Source: Parietichytrium sp. I65-24A (taxonomy: Eukaryota; Sar; Bigyra; Thraustochytrida; Thraustochytriidae). From it: a stretch of 64,000 nucleotides of DNA. The notes beneath the pieces were generated by a model that worked only from the letters and a program-made list of their open reading frames with translations, searched no databases and was not told the origin of the DNA. Below, piece after piece: positions 1 to 10,925 of this stretch. The translations under genes were made by a program, and so were the position numbers. Where the stretch lies: assembly GCA_012862575.1 (NCBI GenBank), contig BLSF01000022.1, forward strand, positions 124,001 through 188,000, in the 5' to 3' direction. Every line of letters starts with the position of its first letter. The first letter of the stretch is position 1.

Positions 1-41
1 ACAGAAAACAAGACGTTTTGATAAATATTACATAATGCGAA

Positions 42-3000
42 TCAATTAGAAGCCGAAACAAGTGTAGCAGCAGTACAGCTCAAGCCGAAGAACGATACTT
101 GTGAAAGGATGGACTCGAGTTGCTCCTTGACGCCATCAAGCTTCCAGTAGTTCAACTGTAAACCCTCGTCCACGCAAACGTTTGCAAAACCTTCTTTTGT
201 GATGGTGTCATTATCATCATCTCCGTCAGCGTCATTGACCTTATTCCACAACTCAAACACGGCTTCTTCAGAGAGTTGTTGTGCGGGCTGACACGCGGCA
301 ATGAGCTGCTGGAACTCGTCCAGAGAGAGCACCCCATTTCCGTCGTCATCAAAACGCACAAAAAGGTGCATAAGCATTTTGTGGTCGATGATGAGCTTCT
401 GGATAAATACCAAAGTAATGGACTCGAGTACCAAATCGACGTCAACCCATAGTACCGTGCCGTCTTCTTTGATGTGCTCAATCTGGCACGCTGGTTGTGC
501 AATCTTCTCCAAGCGGTCCAGCAAAAGCTGTCGAAGCTGAACAGGCATAGTCCAGCTCCGCTTGATGACAGACTTCTTGAGAGAGGCTTCCTGCTTGCCC
601 TTCTTCTTGCCCGACTTCTGCTTTTGGCTCGACTCTTGCCGACCTGAGACCTTCGTTCCGTCCCCATCCCCACCAAAATCCGCAAAAGCCTCTTCCAAAT
701 CATCGACTCGAAAGATCGAGCACGCTGCGTGCATTGCTGCTGCCATCGTAACATATGGATTTGCTCTAGAAAGGGAAGCAGTGACCTGCCCGGGAGTTCC
801 GTACAAGCGACTGAGAAACTCGGTTGCCAAGTCGCTCAATACGGGAGTGTAGTAAGAGGACTGCAAGACACCACAAATGATGCCAAATGTTTCAATTCTC
901 TTGCACTCCTTCCACGACATACGGAGTTTTTTGACCAGCCCGTAGGTGTATTCGTTCGATATCTTCTTCAGCCCGTACTTTTGGGTAAAGTAATCCATCA
1001 CGATATTGCATAGCGGCTTGCGCTGCCCAGTCTTGCGCACGTCCTTGTCAAGAAGGATTTTCTTTCCATAGATCTCGCCGATAATGCTAGATGTCAGGCT
1101 CTCCGTACTAATCTCACGAACCTTTTTCTTCGGGGAGCGGAGAAATTTCTCCCAAGGATGCGATTTTTTGAGCCCTTCTTCCCCCCCAGTATTTGAGCCA
1201 GCATGGCGCTTAAACTCCAGACGAGCGATGTAGGGTTTTCCCGTGCTGTACCGCTCAAAGTTTTTGATCTGCGCGCCATGCAAAGCATCTCTATCCTTAC
1301 CCGTCGTCAGGAAAGCTACCAGTCTCTCGGTAAAGTCAGCCTCACTATCTTCGCTGCCACAAACGAGGCCGTCTAAGGTCGTGCTCGTTTCCGCATCAAC
1401 GCTCTGGCCTCGGCTGCGCACGAAGAGCTCACTCCCGCGAAATTCTATTGATGCGGTGGCCAGAGAGCGAAGCCCTTCGTGGGAGGAGGACTCGTCTTCC
1501 GTGGCTTGGCTTGCCGAGTCTTGAACATTGTCATGCTGGAGCGAACTCTCGTCTTGCGCAGCCTCGGCAGTTGCTTCCCCACTCTGACCCTCTGGGACGT
1601 CCGCAGCGTGAATAACAGTGTCCAAACACGCATCAAAAGCGTTCCGAACTTCGGCAGATGTCAAATCGTTCGAGCTCTCTTGGCGAAGCAGCTGGGCAAG
1701 TAGTTTGTGACGCTCTTTCACTGACATGGATTTGAAGAGCAGCCCAAGTACCTGTGCGTCCCCAGCACAGATGTTGAGCATGTTGTCACAGCTCAGCAGT
1801 TGCTGAATTACCTCGGCCCTCGTCTCTGCTTTCGCGCTTTGTATGAAAGACTGTAATATTTGCAATAGCGTTTCCTGGCCTAAATTAGAAATGAAAAAGT
1901 AGAGCTCATCGCTGTTGAGCTCGTTCACCCTCTCACTCAGCTCGAAGGAGCTAAAGCCGGCCAACGTCTTGCGTCTGCGAATCTCCGAGAGCCCTTCAAG
2001 CGAGAGGCCACCCTCTTCATCCGCGTGCATCTCCACATTCTCTTCCCCCAGAGATGCTTCGGAAATGCCTCGCATCATCGGTGGCTTTTGAAGGCCCGCA
2101 ATAAAAGCTACCTGCTTCACAGCAATACTCTTGCGGCGATTTAGAAACTCTAGAGTGTCTGCGTCACTCTCGAAAGAAACGCTTCCCCGCCGGTCTGTTC
2201 TGACGGAAGATCTGCGGCGACCTCTGCCCTTTGGAGAAGTCGCCTCGGGTGCTTCGGGCGCTTCGGAATAGTCTGACATCGTGGCCAAATCTGGAGAGCC
2301 AGCTGGCGAGACTTTAGCAATTGCTCGCTCCAGTTCCCATTTGTGTTGATTATTCAGCGCCCGTAGTTTTTCTGCAAACTGCTCTTTCGTCCTTTCACTT
2401 TCCTGTCGGCTTTCTTCGATTACGCGATCGCAAAACTCTTCCATCCGCTCAAAGTGAGATGCCCAAGCTTGATCCAGATACCGCACTCGAAGGATCACTT
2501 GCTCAAAGACCTTTGCCGTTCTCGAGTCGAGCACCACATTCGAAAATCCTGCCTTTAGAAGGGCCAGGTCACTTTTCAAACCCGCAACATGCTTCCGATA
2601 ATCGCGGTGCTCTTCAAGAAATTCCGCTGGCTCGAACGCAGTGCTTGCTGCCTTATCAAGATCGCGACGGGGATCTGTCATCTGTGCCTCATTTATTGCT
2701 GGAGACAACGGTGCAGCTTTGCACCACTGCCGCTCTTCACTTGGGTGCTGCCTTTCTTGTGCCTGCAGCATCTCCTTCTCATTAACAAAGTGCACTGACC
2801 TGATGACTTGTGCAGGCGTCTCTGCGGCAAGATACCGCTCTGCGCCCGGCACATTTTGCTCCTGCAATCTTTTGAAAAACTGGTCGCTGGTCGGCACCAT
2901 ACCATCCAAGAGAGAAATGTCAAACACTGGCGACACAGGGCTGCCATCGAGCGCTTTGAGTTTGCGCGGCCTCTTCTTCCTTTTGCTGTGCTCCTCGAGG

Positions 3001-3119
3001 CCATCCAGCCCTGCGTAAGGGATTCCGTTCACATCGACGCTCAAGCTCGAGCCGACCACGCCCCGAGGCCTCGGCCGAGGTCGTGGCAACGAACCAGTTG
3101 ATGCAAACTGCTTTCGCAT
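42..3119 (-). CDS. EF-hand coiled-coil protein (candidate flagellar)
   Basis: A 1,025-residue protein of unknown role. The open frame runs back to 3212, but its first codon is GTG preceded directly by a stop; the first ATG ends at 3119 and starts MRKQFAST. Basic and low-complexity sequence at the N-terminus is followed by a charged helical stretch (about residues 170-270), long acidic disordered linkers, and a conserved helical block (about 690-770, with YFTQKYGLKKIS). Near the C-terminus comes a second block (about 889-922) and then an EF-hand with a canonical loop, DDDGNGVLSLDE (924-935). A second acidic loop at 963-979 is longer than 12 residues and probably degenerate. The two blocks recur in the protein at 41528-43768. 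Calcium-binding scaffold is inference from the EF-hand. Confidence 0.8.
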   Translation of the reverse strand: MRKQFASTGSLPRPRPRPRGVVGSSLSVDVNGIPYAGLDGLEEHSKRKKRPRKLKALDGSPVSPVFDISLLDGMVPTSDQFFKRLQEQNVPGAERYLAAETPAQVIRSVHFVNEKEMLQAQERQHPSEERQWCKAAPLSPAINEAQMTDPRRDLDKAASTAFEPAEFLEEHRDYRKHVAGLKSDLALLKAGFSNVVLDSRTAKVFEQVILRVRYLDQAWASHFERMEEFCDRVIEESRQESERTKEQFAEKLRALNNQHKWELERAIAKVSPAGSPDLATMSDYSEAPEAPEATSPKGRGRRRSSVRTDRRGSVSFESDADTLEFLNRRKSIAVKQVAFIAGLQKPPMMRGISEASLGEENVEMHADEEGGLSLEGLSEIRRRKTLAGFSSFELSERVNELNSDELYFFISNLGQETLLQILQSFIQSAKAETRAEVIQQLLSCDNMLNICAGDAQVLGLLFKSMSVKERHKLLAQLLRQESSNDLTSAEVRNAFDACLDTVIHAADVPEGQSGEATAEAAQDESSLQHDNVQDSASQATEDESSSHEGLRSLATASIEFRGSELFVRSRGQSVDAETSTTLDGLVCGSEDSEADFTERLVAFLTTGKDRDALHGAQIKNFERYSTGKPYIARLEFKRHAGSNTGGEEGLKKSHPWEKFLRSPKKKVREISTESLTSSIIGEIYGKKILLDKDVRKTGQRKPLCNIVMDYFTQKYGLKKISNEYTYGLVKKLRMSWKECKRIETFGIICGVLQSSYYTPVLSDLATEFLSRLYGTPGQVTASLSRANPYVTMAAAMHAACSIFRVDDLEEAFADFGGDGDGTKVSGRQESSQKQKSGKKKGKQEASLKKSVIKRSWTMPVQLRQLLLDRLEKIAQPACQIEHIKEDGTVLWVDVDLVLESITLVFIQKLIIDHKMLMHLFVRFDDDGNGVLSLDEFQQLIAACQPAQQLSEEAVFELWNKVNDADGDDDNDTITKEGFANVCVDEGLQLNYWKLDGVKEQLESILSQVSFFGLSCTAATLVSASN

Positions 3120-3953
3120 GGTTGCCGCGGCCTCGTTCGAGCGTTCGAGCTGGCCGCTCTTCAAGTCCCAGCTCGCGCCCCAGTCCGCTGCCCAACTTTT
3201 GTTGGGTTTCACTCACTTGAACTTTCACTCTTGCTTTTTCACTGACACGGACAACTCGACCAATCTAAGTTTATTGCCAAATCCATCCCTCACCTCTTTC
3301 GCTCTCTTCCTATTCTCTCCCAACACTGTCAAACTACTATTTTCGGTCAGTATCAACATCCTCAGAAGCTTAATTGTTGTTATTATCACTTTTACCAACT
3401 ACTTAATACGAGTTAGGCACCAACTTTTTTTTACACACCTTAGTCCATTGCACTGCTGCGCCGTTACACTCTATAGACCTATTAGAGTAGGCGTTAGGAA
3501 TGGGTTTACTGCCCGGCATAATTGGAGGATTGACACTTTTCGCGTAAGGACAGTTAGGTTACCTAACTAGTGTCCTTCGCGNATGGTCGCGTTGGAGACG
3601 TGTGGGGCCCGCGAGTTCACTGCCAGGAATTCGAGTCGGTTCAAGGCTTTGGGGGGATGGAGCAGCCATTATATGCCATGTGACTTGTCGGACCACTACT
3701 TTGCAGAATGTCATGGCACAGGCACAGATCGAAAGGACATTTCGAAGGCTTTTGGACGGCATCAATCGCACGACGATTTCGGGAGAGTTTTTCAGCATTG
3801 ATCAGTTGAGATTGCCGCACGCAGATCATGCAACTCGGTTGAAAAGTATGCTCTTTGCGTAAGATTTGAAATCAATAATTTTCTTTATAATAAATTCAAG
3901 AATAGTGTTCAGGTTTGAACTTGGCGAGAACAAGTCCAAGGTTGCTGGAGTGA
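3120..3953. other. Spacer with a long near-palindrome and the only ambiguous base
   Basis: This is the 5' side of the EF-hand gene and the 3' side of the next gene. It contains a T-rich stretch (3230-3440), a hairpin-capable palindrome at 3541-3581 and a single N at 3582. A short open frame to the right of the N (about 3584-3862, plus strand, ending KSMLFA) has protein-like texture but no ATG at its head and no family I recognise. I do not call it a gene. Confidence 0.5.
3541..3581. repeat. Near-perfect palindrome beside the single N
   Basis: The left arm reads CGCGTAAGGACA then GTTAGGT. After one central T the right arm reads ACCTAAC, then TAG, then TGTCCTTCGCG. The arms pair over about 18 base pairs with one bulged T on the left and a three-base TAG bulge on the right. 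A tight cruciform or hairpin is expected. The only N in the window follows immediately. Confidence 0.8.
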
Positions 3954-4697
3954 CTACAAAGAAGTGCTGTTCGGCTGAGACCACTCCAGCAAATAGATTA
4001 CAAGTCGGTCAGAAATCAAATTGGAGCGATCAAGATCTACAAAACGCTGGCAGGTGCGAACGGCGTCGTCCAACTGACTCAAGCGGGAGAGCTGACTTGC
4101 AGCTGCCAAGACGCAAGTTGTGGCTTCTGCGTGCTCATTGTGCTCGAAAAATGTTTGCGCGGCGAGCTCGAAAAGAGGGGGAGCTGCCTGCTGTCGCACA
4201 GGGCATCTGCTGAATGCGAGTGCTAGTCCGTGCAGAGCCTTTGCCTCCAGCAAAGAATCTTCCAGATGTTTTGCGTCGTTGATGGCCATATTCAGCATCT
4301 CGATAGCGCTGTCCAGGTGCCTTTCCGCGTCGCCCCCTTCCTCGCTCTCTTGATCGAATTCTGCGAGCAAAAAGTGCGCTTGCGCTACGAGTCTGCGTAT
4401 GCAAGCTGCCTCCTGAGCTGCATTGGCGGCCGTGTTGATTTCAGCGGGTCTCGGGGAATCATCGCACTCCCAGCTGGCTCTGGAGGACGTACTTGAAAAG
4501 GAGCTGTAGGGCGACTGGCTCTCTTCGCTTTCGTCCGCTTTTTCCTCATCGGAATCAAGCTGTTCTCCATCAATGAGCAATTCCGGTTCGACATCGACCG
4601 ACATCTTTAAAGCAGCCTGGATCTTGTCCTCCAGCGAGACCCTCACATCTGCTCGTGACCTCTCGCCCTCGCACTGGCCCCCATGCCCGTCTTCCAT
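3954..4697 (-). CDS. Small helical (TPR-like) protein, hypothetical
   Basis: A 247-residue protein. The frame begins upstream at a GTG (4739); the first ATG gives MEDGHGGQCEG and is chosen as the start. Residues 1-85 are acidic and serine-rich, probably disordered. The rest is a run of amphipathic helices with alanine and leucine patterning typical of TPR-type hairpins, for example ALHGLALAFSRC and FFEHNEHAEATTCVLAAA. I do not recognise an orthologue. Its strand and position next to the EF-hand gene say little, because the 834-bp spacer is normal for this window. Confidence 0.6.
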   Translation of the reverse strand: MEDGHGGQCEGERSRADVRVSLEDKIQAALKMSVDVEPELLIDGEQLDSDEEKADESEESQSPYSSFSSTSSRASWECDDSPRPAEINTAANAAQEAACIRRLVAQAHFLLAEFDQESEEGGDAERHLDSAIEMLNMAINDAKHLEDSLLEAKALHGLALAFSRCPVRQQAAPPLFELAAQTFFEHNEHAEATTCVLAAASQLSRLSQLDDAVRTCQRFVDLDRSNLISDRLVIYLLEWSQPNSTSL

Positions 4698-7600
4698 CGC
4701 CTTTGCCCAACCGAAAATCTCAACCAAAGCTCCTCTCACAAATACCGAATTCTCAGGCTTTTCCTTACTCTACTGCAGCAGCTTCTCCGAGCGAGTCTGA
4801 TGGCTTCCCAACAGCGCAGTCCGCGTCTCAATCGCAGCGCTATAGAAACCCAGGCGCGCCGCGTTCAGAGCTCCTCCACAAGGCAAGGGCCGCCAAGAAA
4901 GTCTGACCTGTGCAACTGCTGCGCGAAGCTCTCCAACCTCGAAGCGAGTGGTGGGACAAATGAATGAATGAATGAATGAATAGATGACTGACTGCCTTGG
5001 GCGAGACCACCTTCCACAAACGACTCCCCTGACTCTCCCAACTCTCGCGGCACCGGTGGCTTTGAACGGAGCTATATATACGCGCTCTGCGAGCCTGGGA
5101 TCCTGGCTTAGTCTCGAGTGGCCAGACCAACTTTCGAAAAGACTCGTTGCGTTGTGTGCTCTTACTCTGGACTAATTTCAACTGTAGGCACACAATGGTC
5201 AGCTGGTCAATGCTGGTCAACTATTCCACTGGGAGAAGGATGCTATTTGGTACTATCTCAAATCTATGCACTCGTGCGTGCCAGTGCGTACAAAGTATGC
5301 CGTCACTGTGGCCACGATCGAATCGCAACGTTCATATTTTTTCACTTTTTCACTTTACTTTCTTCGTGTTTGTATTCGTGTTTGCAAGAGCTCTTTCCTG
5401 ACCGACTCACGTTCAGCAGGACAGCGACTGTCCTGTCGTAAGTTTCGTGTTCATCTAGAGGTCTTGTGCGTTATTTGTTTCTCATCCGAGTCAAGAACGC
5501 TGTTGTACGAGTTCGAGTTCGAGCGAGCTGCGTGCGTACAAACATCTTGGAAGTTTGGGAAGGGAAATTTCCTCGTCAGAGTCAATTGACTGTGAATTGA
5601 ATTGGCTGTGAATCAATTCTTCTTTACTTTTACTTGCTTGCTGTATACTACGAGGAGCGCGGCAAGTGCCAGCGAGAGACTGACGAGAACTTGTTCAAAC
5701 GCTGAGCTACAAACTGATCATCTTGTCGAACAAGTAAGACGAGGGCTACTCACCAGCTACCAGGGACAGTGACATGGTGCACGTGGCCGGCTCTGAAGAC
5801 ACTGAAGAATCTCTCAACAGGCGTTGTGCGCTGGACGCTCAAACGCTTCGGAAGCGTATGGAGGCGCGCTGACGCTTGGATACATAGACACTCTGATACT
5901 CAGGCTGCGGGAATGTGGGAAGTCTCGAGCCTGCGCGCTGAGTAACTATCAGTCCGTCCGTCGTTTTACCGGGTTGAGGTGGAGAGAGCAAAATAGTGCG
6001 CTTTGACTGCGAGTTGCAAATTCCGGAGCAGAGAAAGAGGCCGTATGCGAGTGCCGAGTCCACGCGAAGGAGAATCCTCGACACATTGGCCCGGAAGAGG
6101 TGTTTTGAACGGAGACGGTTGAGTCAAGAGATGATGCTTTGATGTTGTCGGTGGCAGGGCATCATCATGTCATCCTGTGTGAGCACCTCCTTGCGAAAGT
6201 GGAAGAGGTGATGTCTTTTCAAATGACAAAGCACTCGAATGTTCCGGAATCCAAGCTCTCGCAAGTCCTTTCGGGAAGCAAACAGCGGGAGGTTGTTTTC
6301 GAGGACAACCCGGTTCGTTTGGTGGAGCCAGAGCGCGTTGCTCCGAACACCATCTCCTAAAATAAGATGAACGCCTTGAAGGGCGACACCGCATGGCGCT
6401 CCTGTCGCACTGAGGCAGCAACTTGCTGTCCTTGTGGCTCAAACGTCGGGCGGCAGAGTGCCGCTTGCCACAAATTTTGGCGAGTTTAACGTCCATTGAG
6501 ACAGATTATTTGTCGTGTCTTGGCCATCCTCCTCTCCGCTAGCTCGCTCTAGAGAAGGGAATAAACTTCCTTTGAAAACCAGCTTCTCTTTCGGAAATGC
6601 GAGCAAGTGATGGTCGACAGCTCCTCATTTCGCGGCCCTGAGAAATCAAAGAAAATTCCGACCTCTGTTATTGCAGCGGAGGACCAATCTCCTTTGAACC
6701 ACTCATTCAAGTGTGGACCGCGTTTGCTGGCCCATTCCATCCAGGTCGATTCGTCCACCAGAGATTGTGATCGACAAATCTATAAAAGCGTTACCCAAGG
6801 CAAGAAGACAAGAAGGGTGGAGTGGTTCCGAGACTGAGCACCGCACCGCCGCGTCGACTTGCGCCAGGTATCGGGCGCGAGCTTAGCCTTCAATCCACGA
6901 CTTGCAAAACGCAATTTTCATCACACACTCCAACAGTCTCCAACATCATCTGAATAATCTGAATTGTAAACATTTGTAAACTGCATTCTACTCTCATTAT
7001 GACTGGTTCGCAATGTGAACAACATCACCACCACCAACAACATCGCAAGTCTTGGGTGGGCCTGCTCCGTTTGGCTGTGAGCGTGTACCAGCACCCTGTG
7101 CAGTTATCACTTCAAACTTCGAAATGGATGACGGAAAGCAAAGCAAAGCAAAGCAACGCGAAGAGTCAAAGCACGAGTCAAAGAAACAAATTATTTCCAC
7201 ACTTGCACAAAAATGAGAGCACATCACAAAAACTACTTAGCCGCGCATTTACCACCCAAGCTATTTCCACGCTAGAAAAAGAGCGACGGGACAAAACCTG
7301 CTGCCGCTGCACTGCAAGCTTCCACCACTTCCTGCTAGTCCTGTAACATTCCCCCACGCTATACGAATACTCGAGGCTCGTCGTGCAAAAACAAGACTTT
7401 GCCAGCCCCATTCGTATTATGGACGGTATAGTCAAGCGTTGTAGGTAGAAGACAAAATATGTCCTTCAGCGTCAACGTAACGTGCGATTGATTGTATTGT
7501 GCTTTCAAGGGCATCAGCTCCTTAGCGACTGTTAGAACGCCACAGGAAGTGTACGCGAGGACCCCACAGTATTCTTTAGAACTAATTAGTCAATTCGTTA

Positions 7601-8098
7601 GCTGAGCTCCTTCTCGCGCTGGTGCAAAAAGCGTGCTCGGCCCACTGGAACAGGAGTTGTCAGGTGCAGTCAGGTTTGAAACGAGAGGAAGTGGCGGACG
7701 AGGCGGTCAGTTTTGGCGGCAAGTGGATAAGACTGAGAGTTTGCAAAGCAGTGTGCTGCAGCTTGGCGATTGGAGCATTGAAGCATTGGAGCATTGCTGC
7801 GATTGATTGTCCCGTCTCTCGTTCATTCATTCCGCCTTTGTGTTGTGCGTTCACTGCTGTGCGTCGGGGAAACAAGCGCAAAGTGAAAAGTGAAAAGCGA
7901 GAAATTGAAAGGAATTTTCTTCCGGGAGTTATTAGAAGGAGAAGCTGAAAAGATCCCGGGATCTGCGGAAGCGTTTCGTGCGTTGGGGAAAGGATTGCAG
8001 GAGTTCGATCTTCGTTTTGTATTTCTGAAAGCCGAGGAAAGTCTCGCAAGTGAAGCCGCGAAGAAAGCGAGGCATTTTGGCATTTTGCAGGGTGAGAG
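4698..8098. other. 3.4 kb gene-free spacer
   Basis: No convincing frame on either strand. It holds a TGAA microsatellite (4961-4981), a TATATATA box near 5073 that could serve the gene on the minus strand starting at 4697, a TATAAAAG-type box near 6780 with no evident coding sequence behind it, and an AAGC-rich stretch (about 7132-7158). Several ATG frames of 60-110 codons exist but lack biased composition or conservation that I can see. Long UTRs or a non-coding RNA are possible. Confidence 0.5.
4961..4981. repeat. (TGAA)n microsatellite
   Basis: About five perfect TGAA units. The same word recurs in other spacers of this window, for example near 9930. Confidence 0.9.
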
Positions 8099-9190
8099 AT
8101 GGAGCCGTCCCCGCCGACGGACGACGACAGCTACGGGGAGCTTACCCGGCGACCTTCCTCGGTGCTGGTGCTGAGCCCCAACACACCATCGAAGAAGCGG
8201 GTGAAGCGGGACAACTCAGAGCGAAGGGTGCGATTCGCGAATGTGAACGCATTGGAGGCATGGGAGAGGCATTACGACCTCGAGGCCAGTTTGCTCAATG
8301 GAAATGGTGACGACAGCGGGGAGGAGACCGCTGTTCAGGTTCGTCGCGAGTCGAACATCCCGTTTGACTCTCAAGTCGAAGACCCAAACGAAGAGCGGGG
8401 ATCCCTAGAAGGCTCGTCAGGGTCCTCTCAGTCGACTCGAAGCTCTCGCCGAGCCACCTTGGCTAGCGTAGAGAAGCGCGTTGGCAAAGGGCAGAAAATG
8501 ATGTCCTATGTGATGGCTATGATTGTCATCGCGCTGTTTTGCGTGACGGGCGTCAGGCTGTCGCAGCTGGGCTTCTTTTCAGGTGACAAGGATGATCCTT
8601 GCATGCCATTGGTCTCGAACGGGACAGCAAAAGATCGCACCACTGGCGTGAAGTTCTCCATGCATGCGTATCCTCCGGGGTTGGATGACCGGTATGACTT
8701 GCTGGGTCTGGCCGGCCGCGGCGGTGTGAACTTCACCCGAAGCTGCACCACGGGGTTTTATGTGGAGCATCACATGGAGAACATCAATTTTTGGAAAAAG
8801 CTGGTCAGCTCTAGAGACTTTGAAAATCTGTACAAGGACTTCCTCGAAAAGCGCGACCTTGGCCTTCGTGTGGTGGTCCTGCACGATAGAGACGGGGATA
8901 GGCTGGTCAAGCAATGGTCAGCCGAACTTCGACCGTTCTTGTCCAAACTACATCCAGATCGCCCTGACAAGGTGGAAGAGGAGTTGGGCGAGTTCTCCTC
9001 TTGGCTCCCGGACTTCCTGGAGGAGGGCGACGTCTTGTGGATCACGTGGGATCACGAGTACACCGTTTTCTCCTTGAATGGAGCTATCATGGACTCGTGG
9101 GGTCCCCCGACCATTGGCCATGCGATCTTCGACAACGAGCTAACCAATCGCGGGACAACTCTGGTGAACCTTTTATACCGATACTTGTGA
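8099..9190 (+). CDS. Membrane-anchored chalcone-isomerase-fold protein
   Basis: A 363-residue protein starting at an ATG (MEPSPPTDDD). Residues 1-132 are charged, serine-rich and probably cytosolic. A single hydrophobic segment (about 134-155, MMSYVMAMIVIALF) follows. From about 180 to the end lies a chalcone-isomerase-like domain: TGVKF at its start, DLLGLAGRGG, the FYVEHH strand, the VVVLHDRDGD strand, then GDVLWITWDHEYTVFSLNG and the closing AIFDNELTN helix. In the family, fatty-acid-binding members share this order of elements and the plant flavanone isomerases are one enzymatic branch. I see no reason to assign flavonoid chemistry here; lipid or fatty-acid binding on the lumenal side is the more cautious inference. 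Neighbours are unrelated. Confidence 0.8.
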   Translation: MEPSPPTDDDSYGELTRRPSSVLVLSPNTPSKKRVKRDNSERRVRFANVNALEAWERHYDLEASLLNGNGDDSGEETAVQVRRESNIPFDSQVEDPNEERGSLEGSSGSSQSTRSSRRATLASVEKRVGKGQKMMSYVMAMIVIALFCVTGVRLSQLGFFSGDKDDPCMPLVSNGTAKDRTTGVKFSMHAYPPGLDDRYDLLGLAGRGGVNFTRSCTTGFYVEHHMENINFWKKLVSSRDFENLYKDFLEKRDLGLRVVVLHDRDGDRLVKQWSAELRPFLSKLHPDRPDKVEEELGEFSSWLPDFLEEGDVLWITWDHEYTVFSLNGAIMDSWGPPTIGHAIFDNELTNRGTTLVNLLYRYL

Positions 9191-10925
9191 AATCGCGAGA
9201 GCTGTGAAAGCCTGCACTTGGTCGAGTTGGGGTGGTCAGGACTGCTCCCCAAAGAGCATTGCTTCGGGCAGCACTGTACATAAAATGCACGACTTTTTTT
9301 GGCGTTGATCAATGCCTCCTTTCCCCCCCTTCCATTCTTTTTGGATCTAGAGCAAAGCACCTCGGTGACTGAATTGTAATTACAACTTCGAGCAAAACTA
9401 AAAACTAATGTTACTTCCCTTGAATAGTCGAACCGCAGCGTGACAGAGCCCGTCGCGTCGCGTCACGTGATATGATATGATAAGAAGGCCGTTTTCGTTA
9501 AAGAAAAAAAGGGAGGTCACGTCACACAGTTCCAATAGGTATCGCCGTCGGGAAAAGAGACGTCTCACTGCACTCACTGGATAAGGTCTGTGTGCGCCCC
9601 AATACCCTCTGTCCTCCCCCATTAAACTGTCCAGTGTCAATACTCGAGTACTCACAGTCAGTACTCGTCCTGTGAAAAAGAGCGGTAACTTTGAGTCGCC
9701 TCACCACAGCACTTCATTCATTTTGTGAATTTTGCGAATTTTGCAAATTTTGCGGATGAGGTGTTGCGGCACGTTGCGAGATGCAAGGCCTTAATGCTGC
9801 GGCACGTTTCCGCTCGTCGCACCGCGCAACGAAGCAATCCATTACATTGACACACCCATCACCTCGTCCTCTCGTCCTGGGTTTATCTCGCAAGCCGCAA
9901 TTTGCGGTGATTAAATTTTTAATAAGCTCTGAATGAATGAATGAATCCCGGATTTGACTTTTTACGTGTAAAAATGAAGCTGCAGATTTTTTTCCAAGTT
10001 CCAAAATTCCGGGTTCAAGTTCATTCGCAGTCCATCTGATACCAACTACGTCAGTTTTGGTGGCACCTGACGAGTCCGCCGCTCCCATTCCTGTATCCAC
10101 AGTACATCTATTCCCCTCTAATTTATACAGTGCTTAGCTTTCGAATTATGAACTATGGTATGATATGATCAGCTGACATCACAGAGGGGTTCGTGTTTCT
10201 AGGCACATGGAGGTGCTTATGTTACGCATCCCCGCGTGACTGGCGAAGCACAAATCGTAACAACCAATCACTATCAGACCGTTAGGAGCTCGTACCACAG
10301 AGAGTAGAAGTTGGAAAACCTGCCAAAAGATACCTAGCTGGGTAGTACTAATCATAGTACTAAATTACGCAAGAGGATACCAACTCCCTCGTCGCTACGC
10401 GTAGTCTATATACCTCCATAATACCCTTGCTATCAGCCACTACTAGCACGCGGAGTAGTGCATAGTAGTGCTTTTTAGTATGGAGTTTCAGACTTTAGAT
10501 TGGCCTATACGCCTGGTTAAGCATGGCTAGCTCACTTGGTAGTATCCTCAACAAAGACATATCTATATCTTATGTCTGGACTTTATTAAAAAGTATAAGC
10601 AATTGGAAAAGGGTAATTGATCATGATCATGATAAGCTTGTAGGTTATAAGAATGATACAATGATATATGATATATCGTAATGGTATAATGATACTCCGA
10701 GCTTATGAATATGTGATATAGATTATATAGATTATACAGATGTTATGATCCGCAGTACAGTGTTGGTAAGCAGGTTTGTAACCCAGCACTCGCAAGTGCG
10801 GAGCAATCGGCGCGTCCGTTCCCACGCACGCACTCAGTCTCCGACAATCAGTCAGTCAGTCAGTCAGTCAGTCAGTCGCTCGCTCGATAGGGAGGGGGAC
10901 GTGTATCGCGGGAGGTGTTCAAAAG
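9191..10925. other. Spacer upstream of the lipoamide dehydrogenase gene
   Basis: No convincing gene. It holds a three-unit tandem of GAATTTTGC (9727-9753), AT-rich sequence with repeated ATGATATGAT words (about 9468-9482, 10155-10170 and 10640-10690), and a TCAG microsatellite (10848-10877) in the probable 5' leader of the next gene. A minus-strand frame at 9714-10088 (124 codons from its first ATG) ends in repeat-derived QNSQNSQNE and is probably chance. Confidence 0.5.
10848..10877. repeat. (TCAG)n microsatellite in the DLD leader
   Basis: About seven TCAG units, ending about 50 bases before the ATG of the lipoamide dehydrogenase gene, so probably transcribed as part of its 5' UTR. Confidence 0.9.

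Noticed and set aside
3584-3862. Open frame right of the N, ending KSMLFA
   Set aside because: Protein-like texture, but no ATG at its head, no family, and it abuts an uncertain base. It might be the tail of a gene lost at an assembly join, which cannot be shown here.
9714-10088. 124-codon minus-strand frame
   Set aside because: Its end is made of the GAATTTTGC tandem and it has no recognisable domain or close start context.
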